Shown piece by piece: positions 15,530 to 25,810 of a stretch of 64,000 bases of DNA. Numbering within the stretch: position 1 is the stretch's first letter; the number at the start of each line of letters is the position of its first letter. The stretch is from Streptococcus suis (lineage in GTDB: Bacteria > Bacillota > Bacilli > Lactobacillales > Streptococcaceae): the NCBI GenBank assembly GCA_002831545.1, contig CP025095.1, positions 1,860,001-1,924,000 of the forward strand, read 5' to 3'. The notes beneath the pieces were generated by a model that saw nothing but the letters and a program-made list of their open reading frames with translations, did not search any database and was not told the DNA's origin. Made by a program: the position numbers and the translations under genes.

Positions 15530-18500
15530 TTATCGACTAGGCCCTTTCACTTGGGCTTTAGGAAAATTTGGTGCTTGTCCTCTCATTTTCCCAACCTGAT
15601 AAGGCTTGGTGCGAGTTTCAACCTGCTTCAGCATCGTAGAAACTGTTTTATGAATTCGTTTCAATGAATCTGCCAACTGCTTATCGTCTAAGACTGTCAA
15701 ATTCTTTGTCCAACTTGCTATATAGTCGATAGCTTTCTCGGAAGTATCCAAGCCAAAGTGTTTTGAAATTTGATGACTGGTCATCTCGGCTTCAAGTTCT
15801 TTTTGACCTTTCGGAAGGTTCTCCTTATACTGCTCAGCTAATTTAGGGTTATGGAGTGTGGCATGCGCTAACTCGTGAATGGTTGTGGCAATTTTTTCTC
15901 CAGGTGTATTGTCTGGATTGATCAAAATGAGCTGTTCTCCTGGGAAAAAGGCACCTTTTGCATTACCTAAAACACGAGCCTCATCTTTCATCATCTTAAC
16001 CCCAATGCTTTCAGCATAATCACACAAGCCTTCCAGCACTTCTTTTGTCTTAACCTTATCAACATTAAAGTTGTAGTGACGGTTAGGCATGGCTTTAGGA
16101 TAACTTTCTGGCTTCAGTGTAGTCTGTGATAGTTCAAAGACCTTGTAAGTCGTAAAACGTGCTTGACCTGTTTTAGGATCCCTTTCCTGGAATTGACGTA
16201 CAGGAATCTTACCTTCTTTCACTAGAGCCTTTTCTTGTGCTGATGCTTCTGAGACCTTCTTATACTTTGGATTTCCTTTGTCATTTTTTACCTGGCGACC
16301 ATTCTCATCAAGGACTGGAATCATCTTAACCATCAACGGTCTAAACAAAGTGATCTGCGACTTTTCACCTGTTTTGACTGACAAACCTTGATGAAGGACC
16401 TCCTTAGTTTCACCCGTCCGCTTGTTGGTGTATACTGCCTTGGTTTGGATAACGTCCTCTGGCTTAATTCCTAAAACGTCTCCCATTGCTTGCCATTGGT
16501 CATAGGTTGCGACCACATTTGCTCCACGCCACTGGTCATGAATTAGAGCGACGTTGCGTGGTGATAGTTGTGGGAATTTACTCATGAAGTCCATATACTC
16601 CAACATATCTTCTGGTGATTTTGTATACTCACGAATTTTCTGGAAAGCATGTTCGCTTATTTCGTAGGCAGTGGCACTGCTATAGTCAAAGGGTTCGTCT
16701 GAAGTTGCTGGTTTCGACTCTTTTTGAGTATTTTCATTTGTCTGACTTGTAGCAAGGAAGGTATCCACTTCTTCCTGTTTATACAGGCCTTCTGGTACTC
16801 TTTCTGATCCTATTTGTTCAGCAAACTTCTCTAACTCTTCTGCAATTTGGAAGTCGTTGCCCCAGTCACTACCATAGGCCACATAGCCAAGTGGTTCGTC
16901 CCCTTTGATAAGCGCCAAGGTCCAAGGTGCCTGGGTATCAGATAACTGTTCAATCATCATTGGACTGTGAACTGCTAATTCTAAATGATAATCTTGGCCA
17001 AAGTCTTCTCGGTTGATATATAGCATTCGGCCATCCAACTGAGAAGTGCCAATCAAGTTACCTTCAAATGATAAACTTTCTTGGATTTGAGGAATGGAAG
17101 AAACTAAAATCTTGGCTGCATCCTCTGCCATTATCTCTTCAACCCGTTGAGTCAATCCAACCTTCATAGCCTCATTAGGCGAATGGAAATTCCCCCTGGA
17201 ATGACCACTTTCATCAGGAATTATCTCTGTCGCCTTCAAGCTCTGCTCATTAGCTTCCGTAGAAATTTCCTGATTCACTTCCTGATTTTCCAGCTGAGAA
17301 AGGACCTGTTTATCAATAGCAGCTAGTTGAGGTTGGCCTTCTAAACGACGATAGCCTAAACCAAGCAGACGTGAAATCGGTTCTGTTTCATCACCAATAT
17401 TATAGCGAACATCTGACTTAATCAGTGTCCCACCAGGAGCATATATATCAAATTTCACTTTTGTAAATGGAATATATGCCTCTTGGTTTCCTGTCTCATT
17501 AACTATTGCCATACTGTCTTGATGACGTTTATAGAAAGCTTGATTTTGCTCATACAACGTTTCAATGAATGTTTGGTAGGCTACAAGCTCTGTTTCCTTA
17601 AATGGAATCTGAGGGCCTTCTGGCCACTCCTCCGCCCACTGAAGACGTACATGGTAATCATTCTGGTATATCTGGTCCTGATGCCACTCTTGATAGAAGT
17701 TTGAGGTCTTATCCAACAGCTGATCACCGTCCGCTGCAGCAATGATTTTCCCTAAGTCGTCGCCATGCTCTTCAGCATAGCTAAAGTAACGATTCCAGAC
17801 CGCATGAAGCTCTTCTGGAATGCGTTCAAGACTTTCCGGGGCACCAACGTTATAGACAGCATCCAATACTTGGGTGAACTGTTCTGTGGAAACCTCTACT
17901 ATTTGTTGAGCTTCTTCTATTGCTATATCCTGGTCTGGTTCTTCGTACTCTTGATTTTTCAAGACTTCAAACATCGCTTTACCGTTATCCTTTACCAGCT
18001 CTTCGTTGACAGCTATCTGCTCAATCTGACCAGCACGTTCACGATAGATTCCAAGGATGGTTTTACCTTCTACCGAATCAATATCAGCCTTTACTCCTCC
18101 CTTAACTTTCAGTAAGGTAGCTGGGTAAGAAGTCCCGTCTACAGTTCTAAACGCAAGTAGAATGTCTTCATCGTCTGACTTGATTGCCCTCGAAACATCC
18201 ATACGTCTAAACCGTTTTATTTCTTCTAAATCATCGAAATAAAAGGATACTGGATTAAGAACTGCCTTTAAGTTCGGCAATACACCTAACTTCTTGAACG
18301 TGTTATTCTGATTAGCCAGTAGAATGTTATTGTAATGCCCTATCCCCTCTGCAAAATCGTGTAAAGTCTTGGCAGCACTATGATTTTTTTCTACAGGTTG
18401 AATGCCTGTTAGATGCGAAAAATTTTTCTCCTCAAAAGTCAGACGTACAATATCTGTCTCAGCACCATTTTGAACCACATACAATATATTTGATGAAGCT

Positions 18501-21500
18501 AGATTATCTCGATACCAGTTGGCCATTTCCTGAATGGAAGGTGCAAAATTATTGAGTTTATCCAGTTCTCTCTGGCTTATCACATGGTAGCCATCTCTGA
18601 CATTTGACACATAGCCGTTATCTATGGTAAACTTTAAGTAACGAGAGGATAACGTCGGGTGGCTGGTAACAGCTGGCCCAAAGGTGCCATCTGATGGCAC
18701 GGGTATGGCACTGCCTTCAGCTTCGGGCTGTAAAGAACCCTTACTAACATTGGTCCTCTCCTTTTTATTTTGCTCTGATTGCCCTTCTTGGGCTTTTTCT
18801 TTTTCCTGCAAGCCAATATCACCTGTCTCAGCATAACTCTTCAAAGAAAATTCAGGATTATCCAGATATTGTTTAAGATCAACACCACTTATCCCATCCT
18901 CAATCATTCGTTCAATAAGATTATCTACTTGAACTTGGTTCAATGTTTCATCATTGATAACTGCAAGCATTCTGCTTGGATTGACTGCCCAACCATACCC
19001 TAGCTCATCTGAAATGTTTCCTAAATCGCCTTTGTTGAATAAATCGTCGAGGTCGATGGTTCCAATCTTTTGATGCTCTGAATATATGGTGACGGGGATC
19101 CCTGATTCTTCTAGAACAACTTCTGGCAACGATATTTTCGGGAATAGGGCATCTATCTGTTGTGCAATTTCCAGATATTCGGCGGGAATTGAGCGCTCCA
19201 ATCTTTCTGAAATCGTCTCATTTTCTACCCCAATGTCGTACCTAAATCTTTCAATTAAGGTGTTCCCATTCTCGTCTAGCAGACCAAACCAGGTTCCACT
19301 TTCATCTCCTGGTAGGTGTAGTACTGGGAAAGTAGGTAATTCAGTTGCTTCCTCTAGTCGTTTCCTATTTTCCGAATAGAGATCTTTCACAAATATATCG
19401 TAAGGAACAATTTCTCCTGGCTCGTATTTATCTAAAATCACCTGTTCTCCAGACGATTGAAAAACAATTTGCAAATTTGGCTGCTGCTCTGGATCTTGGA
19501 AAGAGGCCTCATCTTTTCCTGTGATAGTTTTTGGTAGCTGAACAGTGAAACGAATATTCTCCCAGTTCTCCTTTAGCCATTTTTGGTCCTCTGGACTAAC
19601 TTCTGAGCCTCCCGACGATAAAGCAGGGGCTTCATGCACTGTTTCTTCAGCTGTTGATTTCTTCCCATGTTCTACCTGTGCAACATCTTCAGGCGTTTCA
19701 GGAGCAATAATGATCTCTTCGTCTCTCAACTGTTGAAGAATATGATTATAAGTTTCCAGAGATATTTCAACAATTCCAGTTTTACCGTTAAGGTATTCTA
19801 GCAGGTGATAGGGGACTATCTGGAAATAGTAGTCTGTATCTCCAGTCACAATGTCGTTAGCAGGGTAATTGATAATATTCCATACATCACGACCTAGTGA
19901 GCCTAGTGGATCTACAATGCTACTAGCCCAATTTTCAGCTGTCAAACTTTCTAATTTTCGATTAAGATTATAGGCACTGATTGCTATTTCTTCTGAAAAG
20001 ACCGTAGAAGTATTTGAACGACCTAAATCTTTTTGAAGGTTTTTTAAGATATCGTACATCCGATTCTGTTCAGGTGTACCTTTTTCTTTAAACCGCTCAA
20101 TATTAGTATCGTTGATGGATTCAAAGAATGCACGATACTCTTTCAATCCCTCTAGTGCTTTGGGTTTCAACTGCTGCAAAGGATGGCTCCACCCAGTATA
20201 GTTGACCAAGGTATAGAAATAGGCATCATCTGAGAGGGTAACCTGCAAGACACCCGCTTGAATTTGACTTTGAACTGCCTCAGATAGTCCTTTTTGATTA
20301 GCTTTAAAAGTATCATAGGACACTTTGGCATGGTAGTCATGATCTGCCTTTTGAGCCAACTCCAAATACGGACTCGGTAAATCCTGACTCAATTGTTCAG
20401 AGAGATCTTCAGTTTCGCTACCAATATCAAAGCGGATTTTGGGGGTTAAAGGATTCCTTGATTCGTCTTGCAAAGCAAAATAAGTCTTATCATATCCTAA
20501 GTCTGGACTGATGGATTGCCACTCATTTTCCTCATATAGCTTAGCTATGAAGTCATTATAAGGGATGACCTCTTCTGAAGAATACAGATTAGACAATTTT
20601 GGATTCTCTGAGAAATCAAAAACAACTTGTAATTCTGGTACCGTTGCATGATTTGAAGCTGGTATTACATCGACAAGATTTTCAAATAGAAGACCTTGTC
20701 CCTCGTTTGTTTGCCCATGAATTGACCCTTCTTTGTGTTCTGCTTCAACTGTGGAAATCTGAGGTTCACCCTCGTTCTTGCCCTGTTGTTCTAATAGTTC
20801 ATTAACTCGATCTTGTTCTTCAGCAGTACGTGGACGGTATCTGGCGGATTCTCTAAAGTTTCCATCTTCACCAAGTTCAAGAGCTACTCGACGTAGTCCT
20901 TTTACAAAGTACAGATTGGGCTGTTTTTCCCACTGTGTTACGTTGCCAGCTTCTATCAAGGCTTGAGCACCTGGTTGAATGGTTGTCATTGCAAGCTGTT
21001 CTGAAATTTTCTCCAGACGAGTTAACTCCTCACGGTAGCGTTTAAGGGTGGATTTGGTATACATTGATTCCCCACGTTCCGCCTTTTCAAGTTCTTCTCT
21101 TATCCGAGGGATATTTTGGACACTCATCTCAAGACCTGTTCCTTGACGATTGAGCCCCTGTTCCTTGAACTCTGCTTGTTGTTCTAGCCGTTCAATACGT
21201 TCTTTTTGCTTTTTGATTTCATCCAACTTATCAAAGACTCTATTCTCCAGTTGTTCTTGACGTTTAAAGAATCTAGCACCGCCACGTTTATCATTCATTG
21301 GCTGGCCATTGGTCTGCGCCGCATGTCCATAAACTGCTTCTGTAGCATCTGAGAATTCCTGATTCAAACGATCTAGTTTTCGTCTAGCTTGACCTAAGCG
21401 ACTATTATCAATAGGTGGCTGCTTGAGTGCATCGTTCCAGTCAGCCTTTACCTGTCCTTCCCTCAAAGTAGGTAAATCCTCTGTAACAGTAGCCCCTTTT

Positions 21501-22456
21501 TCACGCAAAGAGTCGATAAAATTCCGTCCACCTTCGTCGTTGTCAACTGCCAAAGTAATCCAATCCGCATGTTTGTCATCTGCAAAGAAACCGTTATCGA
21601 TCGCAGTCTGCAAACCTTCCGCCAGCTGATCATGGCTCCAGGTCAGAGGCCGTCCTGAAACTTCCGACTGGAGTTGCGCCACATGTCGGCCCACAACTGC
21701 TTCCTTCAGACCATCCATTGAGATTAACCGCACATCTTGAAGGTGGTCTCGGTGTAATTCATAATAAGACATTAGATCAATTGCACTTTCCGCAAAGATA
21801 AGGCGGTTAGGCTGGCCGATATCTACGTGCATACCAATAATACCGTCTGAGTTTCTGACAATATTCTTAGCATAGCCACGTTCAGGCCATTTCTCCCAAT
21901 TTTCTTCAATACCTTGTAGTGTAGCTCCGACAATCTCACCTGAAAAATCAAGTGATTTGAAGACAACAACGGGTTCGATACTTCCGTTTACCTTGGCATT
22001 AGCCTGGGCAAGTACCCCTTTTTCAAAGAAAAAACCAATGGTTTCATCTGAAAGCCCACGTTGGTCTTTGAGATAGCTTCTAGCAGCTTCAAACGGCTGC
22101 TCATAAGGAGCCAGATAATAAGAAAAGAGTTCCTGCACATGTTCGACTTTTGTAAATTCTTTAAAGGTGCCGTCATTGAGAAAATCAATCGCCTGATTAA
22201 AGTCAACTTCTTTTATTGTTTGAACTAAAGCAATAACATCACCACCCTGATGACGTGAAAACCAGTTCCACATGTTTTTTTCAGGAGAAACAACCATAGA
22301 ATCATGTTCTTTCCAGCGATAGTCTCGTCCTGATTGAACCAGCTCAATATTAAGTTCATTAGCAACATCTAAAATATCACGTGACCTGGCATACTCGACC
22401 CTCTCTCGACGGCTCTTTCCTCGTGATGATAGCTGCTGTGTATGTTCTTCTGCCAT
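15530..22456 (-). CDS. LtrC-like giant polyvalent protein (Toprim, repeats, ArdC-type end)
   Basis: A 2308-residue protein. The N-terminus resembles a primase-type CHC2/DUF3991 region (about 1-110). A toprim-like domain follows, with FAESAIDLMS and LAVDNDEGGRNF (about 220-330), then a coiled coil (about 370-490). The middle holds three copies of a roughly 100-residue module marked by VPYxxFIxxLYxEN...RFDIGxETExISxxL. The C-terminus has an ArdC-like ssDNA-binding part (SPEDMLEYMDFMSKFPQLS) and the metallopeptidase motif TIHELAHA. Such proteins are thought to enter the recipient with the DNA and act against restriction. AAAGGAG before the ATG at 22456 supports that start over the ATG five codons upstream. 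Confidence 0.75.
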   Translation of the reverse strand: MAEEHTQQLSSRGKSRRERVEYARSRDILDVANELNIELVQSGRDYRWKEHDSMVVSPEKNMWNWFSRHQGGDVIALVQTIKEVDFNQAIDFLNDGTFKEFTKVEHVQELFSYYLAPYEQPFEAARSYLKDQRGLSDETIGFFFEKGVLAQANAKVNGSIEPVVVFKSLDFSGEIVGATLQGIEENWEKWPERGYAKNIVRNSDGIIGMHVDIGQPNRLIFAESAIDLMSYYELHRDHLQDVRLISMDGLKEAVVGRHVAQLQSEVSGRPLTWSHDQLAEGLQTAIDNGFFADDKHADWITLAVDNDEGGRNFIDSLREKGATVTEDLPTLREGQVKADWNDALKQPPIDNSRLGQARRKLDRLNQEFSDATEAVYGHAAQTNGQPMNDKRGGARFFKRQEQLENRVFDKLDEIKKQKERIERLEQQAEFKEQGLNRQGTGLEMSVQNIPRIREELEKAERGESMYTKSTLKRYREELTRLEKISEQLAMTTIQPGAQALIEAGNVTQWEKQPNLYFVKGLRRVALELGEDGNFRESARYRPRTAEEQDRVNELLEQQGKNEGEPQISTVEAEHKEGSIHGQTNEGQGLLFENLVDVIPASNHATVPELQVVFDFSENPKLSNLYSSEEVIPYNDFIAKLYEENEWQSISPDLGYDKTYFALQDESRNPLTPKIRFDIGSETEDLSEQLSQDLPSPYLELAQKADHDYHAKVSYDTFKANQKGLSEAVQSQIQAGVLQVTLSDDAYFYTLVNYTGWSHPLQQLKPKALEGLKEYRAFFESINDTNIERFKEKGTPEQNRMYDILKNLQKDLGRSNTSTVFSEEIAISAYNLNRKLESLTAENWASSIVDPLGSLGRDVWNIINYPANDIVTGDTDYYFQIVPYHLLEYLNGKTGIVEISLETYNHILQQLRDEEIIIAPETPEDVAQVEHGKKSTAEETVHEAPALSSGGSEVSPEDQKWLKENWENIRFTVQLPKTITGKDEASFQDPEQQPNLQIVFQSSGEQVILDKYEPGEIVPYDIFVKDLYSENRKRLEEATELPTFPVLHLPGDESGTWFGLLDENGNTLIERFRYDIGVENETISERLERSIPAEYLEIAQQIDALFPKISLPEVVLEESGIPVTIYSEHQKIGTIDLDDLFNKGDLGNISDELGYGWAVNPSRMLAVINDETLNQVQVDNLIERMIEDGISGVDLKQYLDNPEFSLKSYAETGDIGLQEKEKAQEGQSEQNKKERTNVSKGSLQPEAEGSAIPVPSDGTFGPAVTSHPTLSSRYLKFTIDNGYVSNVRDGYHVISQRELDKLNNFAPSIQEMANWYRDNLASSNILYVVQNGAETDIVRLTFEEKNFSHLTGIQPVEKNHSAAKTLHDFAEGIGHYNNILLANQNNTFKKLGVLPNLKAVLNPVSFYFDDLEEIKRFRRMDVSRAIKSDDEDILLAFRTVDGTSYPATLLKVKGGVKADIDSVEGKTILGIYRERAGQIEQIAVNEELVKDNGKAMFEVLKNQEYEEPDQDIAIEEAQQIVEVSTEQFTQVLDAVYNVGAPESLERIPEELHAVWNRYFSYAEEHGDDLGKIIAAADGDQLLDKTSNFYQEWHQDQIYQNDYHVRLQWAEEWPEGPQIPFKETELVAYQTFIETLYEQNQAFYKRHQDSMAIVNETGNQEAYIPFTKVKFDIYAPGGTLIKSDVRYNIGDETEPISRLLGLGYRRLEGQPQLAAIDKQVLSQLENQEVNQEISTEANEQSLKATEIIPDESGHSRGNFHSPNEAMKVGLTQRVEEIMAEDAAKILVSSIPQIQESLSFEGNLIGTSQLDGRMLYINREDFGQDYHLELAVHSPMMIEQLSDTQAPWTLALIKGDEPLGYVAYGSDWGNDFQIAEELEKFAEQIGSERVPEGLYKQEEVDTFLATSQTNENTQKESKPATSDEPFDYSSATAYEISEHAFQKIREYTKSPEDMLEYMDFMSKFPQLSPRNVALIHDQWRGANVVATYDQWQAMGDVLGIKPEDVIQTKAVYTNKRTGETKEVLHQGLSVKTGEKSQITLFRPLMVKMIPVLDENGRQVKNDKGNPKYKKVSEASAQEKALVKEGKIPVRQFQERDPKTGQARFTTYKVFELSQTTLKPESYPKAMPNRHYNFNVDKVKTKEVLEGLCDYAESIGVKMMKDEARVLGNAKGAFFPGEQLILINPDNTPGEKIATTIHELAHATLHNPKLAEQYKENLPKGQKELEAEMTSHQISKHFGLDTSEKAIDYIASWTKNLTVLDDKQLADSLKRIHKTVSTMLKQVETRTKPYQVGKMRGQAPNFPKAQVKGPSR

Positions 22457-22474
22457 AAAGACTCCTTTCATTCA

Positions 22475-22732
22475 CTAAAAACACTCGTACTGTGGTTGGT
22501 AAGGTGTTATTTCAGGTACCAGGAAAATTTCTCTTGGTAGTTGAACAAGTTCTCCAACTGAAAAACTCTCAAACTGCTCTGGATTAGCCTGGTAATCAAG
22601 TTCTAACTCTAGATCACCATTTTTTCCTTGACCGACAAAAAGAATTTTCTTTTGAATATCATCGGTTGCTTTTACCAACCAATCAGCATCAAAATCAAAC
22701 TCTTTTTCTGATACACCTGGGAAATGTAACAT
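22475..22732 (-). CDS. Small acidic ICE protein, 85 aa
   Basis: An acidic protein of 85 residues (MLHFPGVSEKEFDFDADWLV...) with no membrane segment, possibly a small beta-rich fold. I do not recognise the family. It has a strong AGGAGG site and is first in the operon driven by promoter copy 4, 18 bp upstream of the LtrC-like gene. A DNA-mimic or partner role for the large protein is only a guess. Confidence 0.7.
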   Translation of the reverse strand: MLHFPGVSEKEFDFDADWLVKATDDIQKKILFVGQGKNGDLELELDYQANPEQFESFSVGELVQLPREIFLVPEITPYQPQYECF

Positions 22733-22764
22733 TGTCTGTTCCTCCTTTTTCTATAGTCAGTTCT

Positions 22765-22804
22765 AGTGTAAGGGATAATCAAAATCCTTGTGTTAAGAGG
22801 ACAA
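22765..22804 (-). promoter_or_regulatory. ICE regulon promoter, copy 4
   Basis: On the minus strand the box TTGTCCTCTTAACACA precedes TATCCCT and the -10 TACACT at the invariant distance. It drives the 85-residue gene and the LtrC-like gene. Confidence 0.8.
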
Positions 22805-22822
22805 ATTGAGGTGATTTTCGAT

Positions 22823-22852
22823 AAAAAAGCCATTGATAAAACATCAATGACT
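22823..22852 (-). terminator. Terminator after the relaxase gene
   Basis: On the minus strand AGTCATTGAT pairs with ATCAATGGCT, followed by TTTTTT. It lies right after the relaxase stop codon and ends the mobilization operon. Confidence 0.85.
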
Positions 22853-22854
22853 GA

Positions 22855-25224
22855 TTATCGCTGAGCTTGTTTGCGCTCTTCTTGCTGCTCACGTTCATCA
22901 CTTCTAACACGGTCCATAAGGGCTTTTTTACTTGCTTGTTGAGACCGCTTTAATGAAGCTGTTAGCTGTCGCATGAAGTTTGTATTTATCCTTGCAGTTC
23001 CTTTTGACTGTTGCAGTTGGGCTTTTTTAACAACTTTCCGCTCCTGCAATTGCTTAAAAACAGCTTGAACAATCTGACTTTGGTTTTCTTCAGTCGGTTG
23101 TAATTTAGCATATAAGTGTTTCAATTCTGAAAAGCCCTGGGCATTAGCTACCCTCAGCTGCTTGATAGCTGATTCATCTGATAGTCGTTCCATCTGCTGG
23201 TTTCGTGTGTTAATCTGGTATTTCAGCTGAAAAATAGAGATATGAGTTTGAAGTTCAACAATATAGGCTTCTTTTGTAGTCGCAGATCCCTTCAGAAGTG
23301 ATAGGATACTATCATCCTGAAGTCGACTGACAAAATCTATCTCTGTACGTAGCTGCCTGATCGGAAGCTGGATAGTTCCAGCAGTAGCCTTTTTGATAGG
23401 GAGTGCAACACTATCCTCGAATTGATTCTTTAAGCGTTGTCTTAGTAGTTGCTGCTCATCAGACAGTTTGAAATTCGGGGTAAGCTGTAGCTTAATTGCT
23501 TCCAATTCCTGATTGATTGACTGTTTCTTAAAATCTATAAACGGCCGATCAGAAGCTATAGGTTGAAGCTGGTCCAAGAGTTTTTGTTGGATCTGTAATT
23601 CTTTCTGACTTGATTCCAGCATACTCAATTTCAAAGCATATCGGAAAGTCCCTAATTCACGACGTTCTTTTTCGGTTGGATTCGATTTCAATTTAGCAGC
23701 ATCAACTAGCTCGTTTAGCTCATCCGATGATAACAAGGATAGTTCCCTTAGGGTCATAGTCTTCATCTGGATATTCTCTGTCAGCTGACTGACATCATAA
23801 ACATAGTCTGTTACAAAATCTGGCCGACCTATTCCTTTGCCGTTTTCATCATATTCCCCGTACACAGGTTTTATAATTTCAAGCGCTTCTTCTCCAGCCT
23901 TCACTGAATAGCCTAGTTTTTGCCAGGCTTCTTTGCTTTTTACTACACTGGCTTCAGGTAGTCGTTCTAATATTTTTTCCTGGTTCAGAGTAGAAAAGTT
24001 ATCCAAATTTTTTTCCAGCTGAAGGCTTTGAATTTGAGGGGCTGCCTCTCTAAATGAACGAAGGATATTATTGGCCAACCGTTCTCTTAGATCCATAACT
24101 CGACGGGCCAGATGATGTTCTAGATCATAGCCTTTCGATTCTGACAATGACCGAATGGTTCTTCCATCAACCTTTCGGATCTTCTCATAGGCTTGATTTT
24201 TTTCAGCTGAATAGACACCCTCATAAGTCGCAAGAAACTCTCTAGTTTCCTGTAGAAACTCTTGATAGGCACCATTTCCTTCATTCTGCAAATAAGAATC
24301 TAGGTAACGATCCAAAAAGAACTTACTCACCGCAAAATCCCTGGCATTAGACCCATACCGCCACTTCTTACCCATTGGCAAGTGATTGTAGGCTTGTTCC
24401 AAAAAATTTTTTTCAGCTGAAGAGGTAATTTTGTCTTCCTGGTAAACTGAAGTTAGTAAATTAGCTTTAAGGTTAGCCAGCACCTGCTCTTTTCGCAGAA
24501 GATTTGACCGTGTCTCCTCTTTTAGAAGCCCGTGATAGATACCACTTTTAAATCGATTGATTGTTTTTTGAGAAAAATTTCCCTTATATTCCATCCGACC
24601 TCGTGGACGATAAAAGATTTTTTCACGATTTGACTCAACCTCTGATAAACCAAAGTGGATATGGATGTTGTCAGTATTAAGATGGATATTCCCCCACCAG
24701 AAAGCCGAGTCAGAAAGTCTTTCCTTCTGAATGAGTGTTGGCATCATATCACGCATAACAGTCTTGATTGCTTTTTGGTCAACTTGTCCAGTCGCAACAT
24801 CATATAAACCTTGTTTAGCTAGAAAAGTATTATCAAATGAGATAACACCCTGCCAAAGTAGAGATCCATTTTGGTAAGCGGCCTCTAACTGATTTTTCAA
24901 ATCCTTTAACCGTCGCTTTTGAAGATAGTCGGCTTCTTGCGTAAAGACAGCAGTCAGTTCTTCTGACTGCGATTCTGTAGCGTAAGAACGGTTCATATAA
25001 TCAATATACTCTCGAAAGTTTAACTGTGTTTCAGGAACGGCTTCCTGGATACGATTCAACTCCGCCTCAGTCAATCCTTCAATCATTTGTCGGTTGATTT
25101 CTAAAGATAGTTCCTCATCTATTTTGACCGCTTCGCTACGATTAGTGTAATCAACATACTGGCTATTTGCCTCTGTATATTGCAGCATGAACGTGATATT
25201 CGGGCTAGAAGACGTATTCATCAT
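22855..25224 (-). CDS. MobP-type conjugative relaxase
   Basis: A 789-residue relaxase that should nick oriT and pilot the single strand into the recipient. The metal-binding histidine cluster, HLNTDNIHIHF, places His at residues 181, 188 and 190, as in the MOB-P (MobL/MobP2) group. The rest is long, helical and basic, with a Lys/Arg/Gln-rich tail. The candidate oriT and three ribbon-helix-helix proteins lie just upstream in the same direction, fitting one relaxosome operon. Assignment to the MobP2 subgroup comes from overall appearance and should be searched. Confidence 0.85.
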   Translation of the reverse strand: MMNTSSSPNITFMLQYTEANSQYVDYTNRSEAVKIDEELSLEINRQMIEGLTEAELNRIQEAVPETQLNFREYIDYMNRSYATESQSEELTAVFTQEADYLQKRRLKDLKNQLEAAYQNGSLLWQGVISFDNTFLAKQGLYDVATGQVDQKAIKTVMRDMMPTLIQKERLSDSAFWWGNIHLNTDNIHIHFGLSEVESNREKIFYRPRGRMEYKGNFSQKTINRFKSGIYHGLLKEETRSNLLRKEQVLANLKANLLTSVYQEDKITSSAEKNFLEQAYNHLPMGKKWRYGSNARDFAVSKFFLDRYLDSYLQNEGNGAYQEFLQETREFLATYEGVYSAEKNQAYEKIRKVDGRTIRSLSESKGYDLEHHLARRVMDLRERLANNILRSFREAAPQIQSLQLEKNLDNFSTLNQEKILERLPEASVVKSKEAWQKLGYSVKAGEEALEIIKPVYGEYDENGKGIGRPDFVTDYVYDVSQLTENIQMKTMTLRELSLLSSDELNELVDAAKLKSNPTEKERRELGTFRYALKLSMLESSQKELQIQQKLLDQLQPIASDRPFIDFKKQSINQELEAIKLQLTPNFKLSDEQQLLRQRLKNQFEDSVALPIKKATAGTIQLPIRQLRTEIDFVSRLQDDSILSLLKGSATTKEAYIVELQTHISIFQLKYQINTRNQQMERLSDESAIKQLRVANAQGFSELKHLYAKLQPTEENQSQIVQAVFKQLQERKVVKKAQLQQSKGTARINTNFMRQLTASLKRSQQASKKALMDRVRSDEREQQEERKQAQR

Positions 25225-25239
25225 TTCACCACTCTCTAA

Positions 25240-25800
25240 TTAAAATAAACCATCTTTCCTTAATCGAGCATAGTCTTTCAGCAGCGGCTGCAACTCTTCA
25301 GCTTCAACCTTGAATCCATTAAACCATGGACCAGAAGGAGAAATATGCAGCTCCTTCTTTTCCTCGATAAATTGCATTGGAACCAATAAGATATTTGGTT
25401 GTTCTAATTCCAAACCACTCTCTCGTTCTAGAAAGGCAACTATGAAGTCCTGATCTCCTTTTACTCTAAATTGCCAATGATAAGAGTCTCCATCTTTTCT
25501 TTTGTGCAGCGAACTATACTTCACATCAATTGTTAAACCATCAAACCAGAAATCGTAGACAGGATTGTTTTTCTTGAAGTACTTATTGGCATCTGTTGCT
25601 TCAGGAACATACTTTTGAAAAAGCTCTTCAGCCATTCCTCCAAGTCGGGCAGTCCGAGAACCATACTGAATTTTATCTTGAATTTTTAAGCAGCCGCTTT
25701 TAATCAATTGTAAGTGAGCAACATGAGTCGGTAAGCCAGATTTCTTTACTGCTTCATGAAAGTCACCTGTCTCTAAATATAGGTCAATAATATCTGTCAT
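25240..25800 (-). CDS. Hypothetical relaxosome-operon protein, 186 aa
   Basis: A soluble 186-residue protein. The segment FDGLTIDVKYSSLH followed by HWQFRVKGDQDFIVAFLE resembles the D...(D/E)xK core of PD-(D/E)XK nuclease-like folds, with D-V-K at about residue 73. The N-terminus (ETGDFHEAVKKSGLPTHVAHL) looks like a small helix-turn-helix. The nuclease-like assignment is inference. It lies between the MobC-like and relaxase genes with a GAGG site, and could assist strand processing. Confidence 0.65.
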   Translation of the reverse strand: MTDIIDLYLETGDFHEAVKKSGLPTHVAHLQLIKSGCLKIQDKIQYGSRTARLGGMAEELFQKYVPEATDANKYFKKNNPVYDFWFDGLTIDVKYSSLHKRKDGDSYHWQFRVKGDQDFIVAFLERESGLELEQPNILLVPMQFIEEKKELHISPSGPWFNGFKVEAEELQPLLKDYARLRKDGLF

Positions 25801-25810
25801 TTTTAGAACC

